The notes beneath the pieces are model-generated. The model did no database searches. It saw only the letters and a list, made by a program, of their open reading frames with translations, and was not told where the DNA came from. A program made the translations under genes and the position numbers. Shown piece after piece: positions 17,652 through 28,944 of a stretch of 64,000 bases of DNA (positions are counted from its first letter, which is position 1; every line of letters begins with the position of its first letter). The DNA is from Rikenellaceae bacterium (lineage in GTDB: Bacteria; Bacteroidota; Bacteroidia; Bacteroidales; Rikenellaceae), in contig CABJAJ010000006.1 of NCBI GenBank assembly GCA_902363575.1, positions 62,001 to 126,000 on the forward strand. Reading direction: 5' to 3'.

Positions 17652-18326
17652 CTATCGGTCAAGGTATCCGTAACGGCGCAGCTTCGGCCCGTCGTCCCGC
17701 TGCCACCAGAGGTAACCCACGTATTTCATCGTCAGGTTCGGCGTCATCAATACCAGCACGCTCTCGCCCGTTACGGTCGAGACGAGCAGGTTGACACACA
17801 CGTTCCGGTCGCCGTCCGCAACCCCGAACGATATGTTCCATCCCCATTGCGTGCGTGCCGCGTGGTAATCCCGAAGGCTCATCGAATCGAAATTGAGCAT
17901 TTCGATGTACTGCGAAAAACCCCGTTCCGTGGGCAGATGAACCTCTACATGGTCGGTAAAAACCCCGAAGTAATAGAACCCCGCATAGATGAGCTGCGTC
18001 TCCCCGTCGGGCGACTGCTGCATGCTGTTGGGATAGAAAACGTAGTTGCGCGACTGAACGAGCGAGTCGATCCGGGCAGCGAAGCGCTTCTCCCTGAGTT
18101 CGCGGCGCTGCTTGCGGTCGAGTCCCTTCATCGGCTCCTCGTCCACGACCGCATGAACGGTCACATCGACCGCCGGCTGCTGCACAAGCGTCGGGGGTGG
18201 CTGCGGCACCGAATTGTCCGCACCCGCGGAAACCGGGGAAACGGGCTGAGCCGGCTGCTGCGCAGGCAGGAGCGTCGCCGGCAGAAGCGATGCCGCCAGG
18301 AGAATGCAAAGACGTTTCACGGCCAA
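17652..18326 (-). CDS. DUF4251 family secreted protein
   Basis: A 224-residue protein with signal peptide (LCILLAASLLPATLLPAQ), then a Pro/Val-rich spacer to about residue 65, a basic helix (DRKQRRELREKRFAARIDSL), and the DUF4251 domain with SRNYVFYPNSMQ and VEVHLPTERGF. It is a tandem paralogue of the upstream gene, separated by 6 bases, and the extra Pro-rich spacer is its main difference. The family is restricted to Bacteroidetes and has no known function. Probably exported to the periplasm. Confidence 0.8.
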   Translation of the reverse strand: MAVKRLCILLAASLLPATLLPAQQPAQPVSPVSAGADNSVPQPPPTLVQQPAVDVTVHAVVDEEPMKGLDRKQRRELREKRFAARIDSLVQSRNYVFYPNSMQQSPDGETQLIYAGFYYFGVFTDHVEVHLPTERGFSQYIEMLNFDSMSLRDYHAARTQWGWNISFGVADGDRNVCVNLLVSTVTGESVLVLMTPNLTMKYVGYLWWQRDDGPKLRRYGYLDR

Positions 18327-18332
18327 ACGGGA

Positions 18333-18881
18333 TCAATAGAGCTGGGAGATCGTGCCGTCGTACTGCACGGTGTTGTACCAGGGGTTGGTGATGGTCAGCG
18401 TCGCACCGCCCATGCGGGTATAGACCTCGAGCGTGAAGGTGTAATCCGACGCCGAATAGAGCGTGGTGGAAAAGGTCACCACCCATCCTTCGTGCGTCTG
18501 CTCGGTCACATACCCTTTCACGTTGGGCACCGTATAGTTCAGCACGGTCAGGTAGTAAGGAGGCACGTATCCCTTGATGTAGGGGAGGAAAATATCCATC
18601 GTCCCGTCCCAGTAGCCGACGTTGAAATTGGGGTTCATGATCTGACGGAGCGGCCCGGCCGGCATGCGCTGCATGGTTTGCGGGTTGAACTGGAAGTTGC
18701 GCGAGAGAATCAGCGAGTCCATATACTTCTCGAAATCGGCCTGGCGCTCGGCACGCCGTTTTTCGCGCGCTTCACGGCGCTCCTGCTTGGGAGAAAGGGT
18801 CTGCTGCCTCTGTCCGATGACCGTGTAGCAGACGGCACACGACAGGACGAGAGCGACGGAAATAAGGAGAATCTTTTTCAT
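18333..18881 (-). CDS. DUF4251 family secreted protein
   Basis: A 182-residue protein starting MKKILLISVALVLSC; the Cys-containing signal could be either a simple secretory signal or a lipobox (CAVC). A charged helix (KQERREAREKRRAERQADFEKYM) precedes the DUF4251 domain, which has SRNFQFNPQTMQ matching SRNYVFYPNSMQ of its neighbour. The ATG at 18881 was preferred to an upstream one that adds a signal-breaking leader. First gene of a two-gene operon ending in a strong terminator. Confidence 0.8.
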   Translation of the reverse strand: MKKILLISVALVLSCAVCYTVIGQRQQTLSPKQERREAREKRRAERQADFEKYMDSLILSRNFQFNPQTMQRMPAGPLRQIMNPNFNVGYWDGTMDIFLPYIKGYVPPYYLTVLNYTVPNVKGYVTEQTHEGWVVTFSTTLYSASDYTFTLEVYTRMGGATLTITNPWYNTVQYDGTISQLY

Positions 18882-18926
18882 GGCACATAGGATTTTGTGT
18901 GCCACGAGCCGGTACAAAATCCCTGC

Positions 18927-21746
<2,820 letters not shown>

Positions 21747-21763
21747 GTCGTTGTAGGAACGTG

Positions 21764-21795
21764 CAAAGGTACGGAATATTTTCCGTCCGTGCAAA
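21764..21795 (-). promoter_or_regulatory. uvrA promoter (full -33/-7)
   Basis: On the minus strand TTTG (21792-21795), a 20-base spacer, then TACCTTTG (21764-21771). This is the full Bacteroidetes sigma consensus. The start point would fall around 21755, a leader of about ten bases before the GTG. Confidence 0.8.
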
Positions 21796-21927
21796 GAATC
21801 GGCGAAGGCCCGACCGCCGGCCGCCCCCCCCGCGACGTTCCCCGCGAACGGATGCACAGATCGTGCAGAAACGAGGCCCGGCAGCCGCTTCCGAACAATG
21901 ACCGGCGGTCGATGCGCCCTCGATCGC

Positions 21928-22689
21928 CTACCCGAGCGTGAACGGATCGGCGTCCCGCCAGGCCGGGAATTTCGTGCGGAAGCGCTCGAGCGCTTCCCGG
22001 TCGAGCGTCGCCGCTATGACCGTCTCCCGGTCGCCAGCGTCGGCCGCCGTGCGACCCATGAAATCCACGATGACCGAATCGCCCGTGTAGCGGGCCGACG
22101 GGTCGGCACCCACGCGGTTCACGCCGATCACATAGGCTTCGTTCTCGATCGCCCGGGCCCGGAGCAGCGTACGCCACACCTCCCGCCGCGATTCAGGCCA
22201 CGAGGCGCTATATACGATCGCATCGTAATCGTTGCGGCAGCGGCTCCACACGGGGAAGCGCAGGTCGTAGCAGACAAGCAGCAGCAGGCGCAGGCCGCCG
22301 TACTCCACCACCACACGTTCCGTCCCGGCAGAGAACAACCCGCCTTCGCCGCCGATGGAGAACAGATGGCGCTTGTCGTAAGCGGTCACCTCGCCCGTCG
22401 GACGCACGAAGAGCTGCCGGTTGAAATAGCGACCGTCGTCCCGGATGATGGCGCTGCCCGTCAGGGCGCGTCCCGTGCGGCAGGCATACTCCCGCATCCA
22501 GGTGACGATACGCCCGTCCATCGGCTCCGCGACCCGGCGCGGGTCGAGCACGAAGCCCGTGGCGAACATTTCGGGCAGCACGACCAGCCCGGCCTCCGCC
22601 GATCCGATCATCCGTCCCGCTTTGGCCAGGTTGCCCGGAATATCCTCCCAGCCCATATCGAACTGGCAGAGTGCGACACGTAACTGCAT
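21928..22689 (-). CDS. Nitrilase-family amidase, probable omega-amidase
   Basis: A 253-residue carbon-nitrogen hydrolase. The catalytic triad is visible: Glu40 (VVLPEMF), Lys106 (AYDKRHLF) and Cys140 (LLVCYDLRFP). The YDKRHLF and CYDLRFPVW context matches the YafV/Nit2 branch, which hydrolyses alpha-ketoglutaramate and similar omega-amides as metabolite repair. The ATG at 22689 starts the conserved MQLRVALCQFDM. A TATCTTTG box (22706-22713) is 17 bases upstream. Substrate is inferred from family only. Confidence 0.85.
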   Translation of the reverse strand: MQLRVALCQFDMGWEDIPGNLAKAGRMIGSAEAGLVVLPEMFATGFVLDPRRVAEPMDGRIVTWMREYACRTGRALTGSAIIRDDGRYFNRQLFVRPTGEVTAYDKRHLFSIGGEGGLFSAGTERVVVEYGGLRLLLLVCYDLRFPVWSRCRNDYDAIVYSASWPESRREVWRTLLRARAIENEAYVIGVNRVGADPSARYTGDSVIVDFMGRTAADAGDRETVIAATLDREALERFRTKFPAWRDADPFTLG

Positions 22690-22705
22690 AAGCCGTAATT
22701 TTTCA

Positions 22706-22713
22706 CAAAGATA
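22706..22713 (-). promoter_or_regulatory. -7 box of the amidase gene
   Basis: TATCTTTG on the minus strand. No -33 TTTG at standard distance. Confidence 0.55.
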
Positions 22714-22857
22714 ACCATTCGCCGACAATTCCGTCCCTGCACAACGGAAATTCCCGTGCCCCTTGTCGAAATCGTACGGCAGCAGCCCATCCGGGGAGCG
22801 ACTCTGCCGCGCACTGCGCACAGGCACGGTCCCGCCTTGTCGAAATGTACCCGGGGC

Positions 22858-22888
22858 ATTGGTTTCCGGCGAAAAAAACGTACCTTTG
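22858..22888 (+). promoter_or_regulatory. cvfB promoter
   Basis: ATTG (22858-22861), 19 bases, then TACCTTTG (22881-22888). The ATG at 22908 follows about 20 bases later and supports that start over one at 22845. Confidence 0.65.
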
Positions 22889-22907
22889 CAATCTAAAAGA
22901 ACCAGAC

Positions 22908-23750
22908 ATGCTCAGAGCCGGATACACGCAAACCCTCGCCGTCAGCCGCATTTCCGACTACGGCCTTTACCTCGCGGACGAGGAGGGGAACGAAGTGCTG
23001 CTTCCCAACCGTTACGTTTCGCTCGAAAACCGGGTCGGCGACCGGATCGAGGTCTTCGTTTACCACGACTCGGAAAACCGGCTGGTGGCCACTACTGAAA
23101 CCCCGCTGCTCCGGGCGGGCGAGGCGGGATTCCTCAAGGTGGTGGACAAAAACGTCCACGGAGCTTTCCTCGAATGGGGACTTTACGGCAAAGACCTGTT
23201 CCTGCCCAACCGCAACCAGCAGGGAGGCGTACTCACGGGTCACAGCTATGTGGTTTATCTTTATGAGGACAACGTAACGGGCCGCTGCGTGGCGACCATG
23301 AAACTCAAACAGTACATCGACAACGAAACCGTCACCGTCCGGCCGGGTCAGCAGGTCGAAATCCTCATCGCCTCCGAGAGTCCCATTGGGTATCGGGTGA
23401 TCGTGAACAGCCGCCATTGGGGCATGATCTACAAAAACCAGGTATTCCGCCCCGTTGCTCCGGGCGATCGGATGCAGGCCTGGGTGCACCGCATCACCGA
23501 GGACAACCGCATCGACCTCACACTGCGGCAGCAGGGCTATACCGAGGTCCGCAACGGCGCCGACGAACTGCTGGCCCTGCTGCGCGAAGCGGGAGGCTTC
23601 CTGCCCCTGTGCGACGCGAGTTCGCCCGAACGGATCGCGGCCGGCACAGCCATGAGCAAAAAGATGTTCAAACGCTCGCTGGGGGTATTGCTCAAGCGGG
23701 GCGACGTCGTGCAGACGGACGAAGGGATCAAACTCGCGAATAAGGCATGA
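22908..23750 (+). CDS. cvfB: CvfB-family S1-like RNA-binding protein
   Basis: A 280-residue protein made of consecutive S1/OB modules (LAVSRISDYGLYLADEEGNEVLLPNR; FLKVVDKNVHGAFLEWGLYGKDLFLP; the last with PVAPGDRMQAWVHRITEDNRIDLTL) and a C-terminal winged helix (MSKKMFKRSLGVLLKRGDV). This is the CvfB arrangement, a regulator of virulence and RNA metabolism in Firmicutes; its role in Bacteroidetes is unproven. The ATG at 22908 is just after a good promoter. Its stop overlaps the next start by four bases (ATGA). Confidence 0.88.
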   Translation: MLRAGYTQTLAVSRISDYGLYLADEEGNEVLLPNRYVSLENRVGDRIEVFVYHDSENRLVATTETPLLRAGEAGFLKVVDKNVHGAFLEWGLYGKDLFLPNRNQQGGVLTGHSYVVYLYEDNVTGRCVATMKLKQYIDNETVTVRPGQQVEILIASESPIGYRVIVNSRHWGMIYKNQVFRPVAPGDRMQAWVHRITEDNRIDLTLRQQGYTEVRNGADELLALLREAGGFLPLCDASSPERIAAGTAMSKKMFKRSLGVLLKRGDVVQTDEGIKLANKA

Positions 23751-24508
23751 AAAAGATCGCCACGGCGCAGCGGGTTTCGCGCGAAATCTCCGACAACTTC
23801 GTTTTCCAGCGTTCGCTGCTGGCCTACCATGCAGCGGCGCGGCTGGTCGAAGGCGAGGTGCTCGAGATCGGCACCGGCACCGGATACGGCATCGACCTGG
23901 TGGCTCCCCGTGCGACCCGCTTCACGACCCTCGACAAACAGGCTCCCGACGGCCTTGTGCTGCCCGGCAACACGGAGTTCGTCCGCGCCGTCGTGCCTCC
24001 GCTTCCCTTTGAAAACGAACGCTTCGATTGCGTGATTTCATTCCAGGTGATCGAACATATCCGCCGCGACCGCGAGCTGGTGCGCGAGGTGAAACGGGTG
24101 CTCCGACCGGGCGGCCGCTTCATCGTCACCACGCCCAACGCCCGCATGTCGCTCACGCGCAACCCATGGCATGTGAGGGAATATACGCCGGAAGAACTCG
24201 CCGTGCTGCTCGCCGGCGAATTCGCGTCGGTCGAGGCGATGGGGGTCTGCGGCAACCGGCGCGTGGAAGCCTATTACGAGAAAAACCGGGAGGGCGTCAG
24301 GCGGATCACCCGCTTCGATCCTCTGAAGCTGCAATACCGCCTGCCGCGCTGGATGCTGCGCCTGCCCTACGACCTGATGAACCGCCTCAACCGCCGACGG
24401 CTGCTGGCACAGAACCGCGACCTGACCGCCTCGATCCGCATGGAGGATTACCGGATCGGCCCGGTGACGGACAGCTGCTTCGACCTGTTCTACATCGCAC
24501 GGAAATAG
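23747..24508 (+). CDS. Class I SAM-dependent methyltransferase
   Basis: A 253-residue enzyme. The SAM-binding motif I is VLEIGTGTGYGIDL near residue 40; post-motif IV is DCVISFQVIEHI near 93, and RVLRPGGRFIVTTPN follows. This is the methyltransferase type 11 pattern. The C-terminal half is Arg-rich (RLPRWMLRLPYDLMNRLNRRRLL). Translationally coupled to cvfB by the ATGA overlap. Substrate unknown. Its stop is one base from the convergent ogt stop. Confidence 0.85.
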   Translation: MKKIATAQRVSREISDNFVFQRSLLAYHAAARLVEGEVLEIGTGTGYGIDLVAPRATRFTTLDKQAPDGLVLPGNTEFVRAVVPPLPFENERFDCVISFQVIEHIRRDRELVREVKRVLRPGGRFIVTTPNARMSLTRNPWHVREYTPEELAVLLAGEFASVEAMGVCGNRRVEAYYEKNREGVRRITRFDPLKLQYRLPRWMLRLPYDLMNRLNRRRLLAQNRDLTASIRMEDYRIGPVTDSCFDLFYIARK

Positions 24509-24509
24509 A

Positions 24510-25013
24510 TCACCGCACCGCCTTTTCGTATTCGAGCACCGCCTTGCGCAGTTCGCCGCCGAAACGGTACTCCCCGTCGGAGCCGTCGTTGCGCACCACG
24601 CGGTGACAGGGAATGATGTAACCGATCGGATTGCGCTCCACGGCTGCCGCCACCGCTTTCACCGACTTCGGACACCCCAATTCCCGCGCCAGCCGCGCGT
24701 AGCTGATACGGGCGCCGACGGGCACCTCCAGCAAGGCCGTCCAGACCAGGATCTCGAACGGCGTTCCCACCAGATTCAGGGTCACATCTCCGCAGGCGAA
24801 CAGATTGACCGCGTCGGTGGTCTGGCGCAGCGTCGCTCGGGGGAAACGCTCCCGCAATTCGCACTCCGCCTTGTCCTCGCATGCGGTCACATAGATGATC
24901 GCGCAGATGCCCCGGTCGTTCCAGGCCGCCAGCACCTCTCCGAAAGGCGTCTCGTTGAACGAATAATCCAGGTGACGAATCTGGTTGCGGTCATAGGTCT
25001 TGTTGATCTTCAT
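24510..25013 (-). CDS. Methylated-DNA-[protein]-cysteine S-methyltransferase
   Basis: Suicide repair of O6-alkylguanine. The acceptor is Cys136 in IPCHRVV, preceded by the helix-turn-helix ISYARLARELGCPKSVKAVAAAVERNP and followed by YRFGGELRKAVLEYE. A degenerate N-terminal ribonuclease-H-like domain precedes. At 167 residues it matches Ogt and the Ada C-terminal part. Start at 25013. It is divergent from the ligase operon, with 121 bases between the starts. Confidence 0.92.
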   Translation of the reverse strand: MKINKTYDRNQIRHLDYSFNETPFGEVLAAWNDRGICAIIYVTACEDKAECELRERFPRATLRQTTDAVNLFACGDVTLNLVGTPFEILVWTALLEVPVGARISYARLARELGCPKSVKAVAAAVERNPIGYIIPCHRVVRNDGSDGEYRFGGELRKAVLEYEKAVR

Positions 25014-25134
25014 GGCGCTTGTTTTCCGATGCGGGCCGCAAATCGCAAGCCAAATCCCCCTCTTCGGAAAGCGGGCACACTTTGGACGGTTTTTTGCATC
25101 GTCCCGGCTGCCCGCGCTATGGCGGAGGATCGAA

Positions 25135-25743
25135 ATGGCCAGAGAACTCACCTTCAGGATCGGACGGAAAACATTCCGCGCCGCGCCCGTCAAAATCGAC
25201 AGGCGCAAGCTCTACGGGTGGGCGGGCATCGCGGCCTACGACGATGCCGGCGGCCCCTGTACGGTGGTCAGCACCGACGAAACGGGCACGCTCATCATCC
25301 CCAAAGGGGGCACCGCCGTGGGGCTTCTCTCTCCCGACGGCCGCTGGGTCGAGCGCAGCGAACTCCGGACCGTGCGGGCCGACGGCTCACCCGCCGAGCT
25401 GCTCGCCTCGAGTTTTACGGGCGTCGTGGCACTCGACCGAAAGGTTTCCGACGAGGAGTTCCTCGACCACGACATCACCGATTTTTACGAACTGCGCACG
25501 GAGGACGGCGAGCCGGCGGAACGGATCGGGGAGACCATCTTCGGATTCGACTACTGCTACAACGACGGATGCGAAGGCAATCCCGCGTTCGTGCTCACCG
25601 CCGGCGGGCGGTTGTTCCTGCTTGTCGGACGCAGGCTCCTCTTCGACTGGGTCGGCTACGAGGAGCCCGGCTACCTCGACGAAGAGACCGCCGACGAGGA
25701 GCCGGACGACACGTTCGATTTCGCCATGTTTGCCGAGCCATGA
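25135..25743 (+). CDS. Unknown protein, first gene of the ligase operon
   Basis: A 202-residue acidic protein with no signal or membrane segment. It opens MARELTFRIGRKTFRAAPVKI and includes a FDYCYNDGCEGNP stretch (two Cys) near residue 143 and a strongly acidic tail (DEETADEEPDD). No family recognised. Its stop overlaps the start of the next gene by four bases, and that gene overlaps the ligase gene, so the three proteins should be made together. The ATG at 25135 was chosen over one at 25000 that would lie inside ogt. Confidence 0.65.
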   Translation: MARELTFRIGRKTFRAAPVKIDRRKLYGWAGIAAYDDAGGPCTVVSTDETGTLIIPKGGTAVGLLSPDGRWVERSELRTVRADGSPAELLASSFTGVVALDRKVSDEEFLDHDITDFYELRTEDGEPAERIGETIFGFDYCYNDGCEGNPAFVLTAGGRLFLLVGRRLLFDWVGYEEPGYLDEETADEEPDDTFDFAMFAEP

Positions 25744-26453
25744 TCCGTCCCATCCATATTGCCAACGACAAACGGCGCGACGCCCGCGTCGCCTTTGAAT
25801 CCCGCCCTGCGGGGGAGGCGCTGCGCCGCGTACTGCCCTCGGGTGAGGAGCCTCTGCCCGTAAGAGTGCTCAAGGCCACGGCGGAGCGTTCCGCCGACGA
25901 ACTGCTGGCCCGTTACGGCGCGCCCGACAACCTCGTCCTCGCCCTGACGGAAGGGGATCCCGACGTGGACCCCGAACAAACGGGTCGGCGGCTCATGCGC
26001 ACCCGGCGGGTTTTCGTCGATAGCCGCTGGAACATCGCCTATCACGTGAACCTCTACCGGATCATTTACGGCCCGGACGGTGTCGAGCGCGAGCGGCGCG
26101 ATCTGAACAAAGTACCGGGCAACGTCAATGCCGAACTGCCCCTGCGCTGGTCGGGGCGGCTCGTTCCGAAACGGGAAGCGCTGCGGCGATTCGTCTTCAC
26201 GCACAACTACCAGCTTCGCCATGTGGACGGCGCAACGTTCGACTTCCTCTACAACATGGCCGCCGAGCTCCACCGTGCCCACGCGCTGGCGCTGATCGGA
26301 GCGGGACGCAGGGGGCTCGATCCGATCCTGATGAGCCGCGGAGGACAACCCTACCGGGGATTTCTCGAAGGGCGCGTGGAGGGGGAACGTTACTGCCTGA
26401 TCCTCCGACTGACGGACATTGAACTCAAAACAGCGGACCATGAAGATCGATGA
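25740..26453 (+). CDS. Unknown protein, second gene of the ligase operon
   Basis: A 237-residue basic soluble protein (MIRPIHIANDKRRDARVAF, then RVFVDSRWNIAYHVNLYRIIYG and FVFTHNYQLRHVDGATFDFLYNMAAEL). It begins within the stop of the preceding gene (ATGA) and overlaps the ligase gene by 14 bases. The many conserved-looking aromatic and charged residues suggest a folded domain, but I recognise no family. Tight coupling with the ligase suggests a partner or loading factor; that is inference. Confidence 0.65.
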   Translation: MIRPIHIANDKRRDARVAFESRPAGEALRRVLPSGEEPLPVRVLKATAERSADELLARYGAPDNLVLALTEGDPDVDPEQTGRRLMRTRRVFVDSRWNIAYHVNLYRIIYGPDGVERERRDLNKVPGNVNAELPLRWSGRLVPKREALRRFVFTHNYQLRHVDGATFDFLYNMAAELHRAHALALIGAGRRGLDPILMSRGGQPYRGFLEGRVEGERYCLILRLTDIELKTADHEDR

Positions 26454-28101
26454 CGGACGCATGCGGGCCATGCATGGCTACGAGGAGGGGAAGATCGACG
26501 CCGTCGATACCGCGTCCTCCTCGCTGGCGCTCTCCTACAAGAAGGATTTTCTCAAGCATTTCATCCCCATCACGCGGCAGCAGATCGGACAGCGGCTGAC
26601 AGGGAATCGCTACTACGTTACCCGCAAGTACGACGGCGAATACGCCATCATCTTCCACGACGGCGGGCAGACGGTGACCATCAACCGCTCGGGACGCGTA
26701 CGCCGCGGCATTCCCTGCATCGAGGAGGCGGGGCGGCTGCTCGACGCCGCCGGCATCCGGCAGGCCGTCGTACCCGCCGAAATCTATGTGGAGGCGGGGC
26801 AGGGACGCGGACGGCTCAATGCGCTGCTCTCGGCTCTGGCCGACCGCCGGCGCATCGGCTCGCTGCGGCTGGCCGTCTTCGACCTGCTGGAAACGGACGG
26901 CAAACCCGTCAGGGGCAGTTACGGCGAAATATGGAAACGGCTCGAAGGAATCTTCTCCGGCGGCAAACTTGTCCATCCGGTCGAAATGGAGGTCGCAGCC
27001 TCGGCCGAGGGGGTGGAGGCGATCTACGACGACTGGGTCGAACGGGAGGGCGGCGAAGGGTTGGTGGTGCGCAGCGACGGGCCGTTCGTTTACAAGATCA
27101 AACCCCGCCACAGCCTCGACGCCGTGGTGGTCGGTTTTTCCGAAGGGACGGGTTCGATGAAGGGACAGGTACGGTCGCTGCTGCTGGCCCTGATGCCCGC
27201 CGAAGGACGCTATCAGGTAGTCGGCCGCGTGGGAAGCGGACTGACCGAGGAGATGCGCGAAACGCTTTACAGCCGGTTTTCCCGCGAAGTCATCCCATCG
27301 GAATACATCGTGACCGACATGGATTACGTGGCTTTCCGCATGATCCGTCCCGAGACGGTCATCGAACTGACGGCCGGCGACCTGCTCTACGAGACCGAAT
27401 CGGGCCCGAAGCAGAACACCGTGCTGCGCATCGAGGCGAATGCCTACCGCATAGCCGCGACGGTGGACGGAGTGAAGCTGCTCGCGCCGGTTTTCGTGCG
27501 GGTCAGGATGGACAAACGAGCCGATGCCTCCGACGTGCGCCTCGCACAGATCGAGCGTTTCACCGCCTCGTTCGATCCGACGACGGCGCAGGAGCGGCCC
27601 GCGCCCGAATCCCTGCCGGTCAGTACCCTGCTTTTCCGCGAGGTTTATCTCAAGACACTCGGCGGAAAGACGATGGTGCAGAAATTCATGGTCTGGAAAA
27701 CCAACAAAGAGCAGACGGGAGAATATCCCGCCTTCGTTCTCTATCACGCCAACTTCTCACCGGGGCGCGCCGACCCGCTCCGCCGGGAGGTGAAAGTATC
27801 GTCGAATGCCGCCCAGATCGGACGGCTGCTCAGGGAGTCGCTCGAGCAGAACGTGCGGGGCGGCTGGTCGAAAGCCGCGACCTTCCATGCCGCGCGAAAC
27901 GGGGTGGCCTTCAACGGCACCCCAAAACCCGACCGCACCGACGGGTCCGCGCCGGCCAAAAACTCCTCGCACGGCGGGAAAGCCGGAAGCGCCGGCCGGA
28001 CAGCCGGCCGCGGCGCCGCCAAAAAAACCGCCGGAGCGGAGCAACCCCGCACGGCCTCCGCCGCACTTTCGGGCACAAACGCCCCTTCCCGGCGAAAATA
28101 G
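26440..28101 (+). CDS. ATP-dependent DNA ligase-like protein with atypical C-terminus
   Basis: A 553-residue nucleotidyltransferase. Motif I is KYDG with candidate adenylated Lys63 (RKYDGEY); motif III acidic residue Glu114 (VVPAEIYV); motif IIIa LAVFDLL (144-150); motif IV EGLVVRS (206-212); motif V K219-x-K221 (VYKIKPRHSLDAVVVGF), followed by an OB-like segment (250-310). Residues ~310-470 form an extra domain not typical of LigB/LigD-type ligases, and the last ~80 residues are a low-complexity Ala/Gly/Lys/Pro tail. No Ku or NHEJ polymerase is adjacent. Third gene of a coupled operon divergent from an alkyltransferase gene. Confidence 0.8.
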   Translation: MKIDDGRMRAMHGYEEGKIDAVDTASSSLALSYKKDFLKHFIPITRQQIGQRLTGNRYYVTRKYDGEYAIIFHDGGQTVTINRSGRVRRGIPCIEEAGRLLDAAGIRQAVVPAEIYVEAGQGRGRLNALLSALADRRRIGSLRLAVFDLLETDGKPVRGSYGEIWKRLEGIFSGGKLVHPVEMEVAASAEGVEAIYDDWVEREGGEGLVVRSDGPFVYKIKPRHSLDAVVVGFSEGTGSMKGQVRSLLLALMPAEGRYQVVGRVGSGLTEEMRETLYSRFSREVIPSEYIVTDMDYVAFRMIRPETVIELTAGDLLYETESGPKQNTVLRIEANAYRIAATVDGVKLLAPVFVRVRMDKRADASDVRLAQIERFTASFDPTTAQERPAPESLPVSTLLFREVYLKTLGGKTMVQKFMVWKTNKEQTGEYPAFVLYHANFSPGRADPLRREVKVSSNAAQIGRLLRESLEQNVRGGWSKAATFHAARNGVAFNGTPKPDRTDGSAPAKNSSHGGKAGSAGRTAGRGAAKKTAGAEQPRTASAALSGTNAPSRRK

Positions 28102-28248
28102 CTGGCACCGACCATCTTTCGGTTCAAACAGGCAACTCCGCCGCAGGGGTTTTGCACCATATTTGAGTGCAACGGCCCATTGTGCATAGTGAGGGCCGAC
28201 GGCTGGTCATACGAAACATCCGAACGGCACTTCAAAACGCCCGCGATT

Positions 28249-28923
28249 ATGAAAGAAGGGGTTTTCTACATGTTCATATCCTCCTTTATCGCCCTGTTTC
28301 CGGTGACCAATCCCATCGGATCAGGGCTGATAATCAACGGATTTTTGGCGGGGCTGGAACAGTCGGCACGAAAATCCGTCATCCGCCGCATCATCCTCAA
28401 CTACCTGCTCATCGGCATCGGCAGCCTGGCCATCGGCCATCTGGTGCTCTCGCTGTTCGACCTGTCGCTGCCGATCGTCCAGTTGGGCGGCGGCCTGCTG
28501 ATCTGCAAAACCGCCCTGCAATGGCTCGGCAACTCCGACTCCACCGTCAGCAGTCCGACGGACAAAGCCGCCGACCCGATCAGCCTGCGCAAAGCGGTGG
28601 AGTCGCAGGTTTTCTATCCGATCACCTTTCCCGTGAGCATCGGCCCCGGCAGCATCTCGGTCATCTTCACGCTCATGGCCTCGGCCAGCATCAGGGGCAA
28701 CCTGGGCAGAAGCATCCTCAACTATGCGATCATCGCGCTCGTAATCGCCCTCATGTGCCTGATCCTTTACCTCATCTTATCGCCGGGACAGCGGATCATC
28801 CGCAAAATAGGCGTAACGGCCACGCAGGTAATCAACAAGATGGTCGCCTTCTTCACCTTCTGCGTAGGCATCCAGATCATCGCCTCGGGCATCGCCAAAC
28901 TGTTCCACCTCACCATGCTATAA
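28249..28923 (+). CDS. MarC-family integral membrane protein
   Basis: A 224-residue inner-membrane protein with about six transmembrane helices and the family marks FPVTNPIGSG near the N-terminus and FPVSIGPGSISV at mid-length. MarC proteins have no settled function; the old link to multiple antibiotic resistance is withdrawn. The ATG at 28249 was chosen since the upstream segment is hydrophilic and unlike the family. The amidohydrolase gene follows after 21 bases. Confidence 0.88.
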   Translation: MKEGVFYMFISSFIALFPVTNPIGSGLIINGFLAGLEQSARKSVIRRIILNYLLIGIGSLAIGHLVLSLFDLSLPIVQLGGGLLICKTALQWLGNSDSTVSSPTDKAADPISLRKAVESQVFYPITFPVSIGPGSISVIFTLMASASIRGNLGRSILNYAIIALVIALMCLILYLILSPGQRIIRKIGVTATQVINKMVAFFTFCVGIQIIASGIAKLFHLTML

Positions 28924-28944
28924 CCGCGAAACAATACGACCGCC

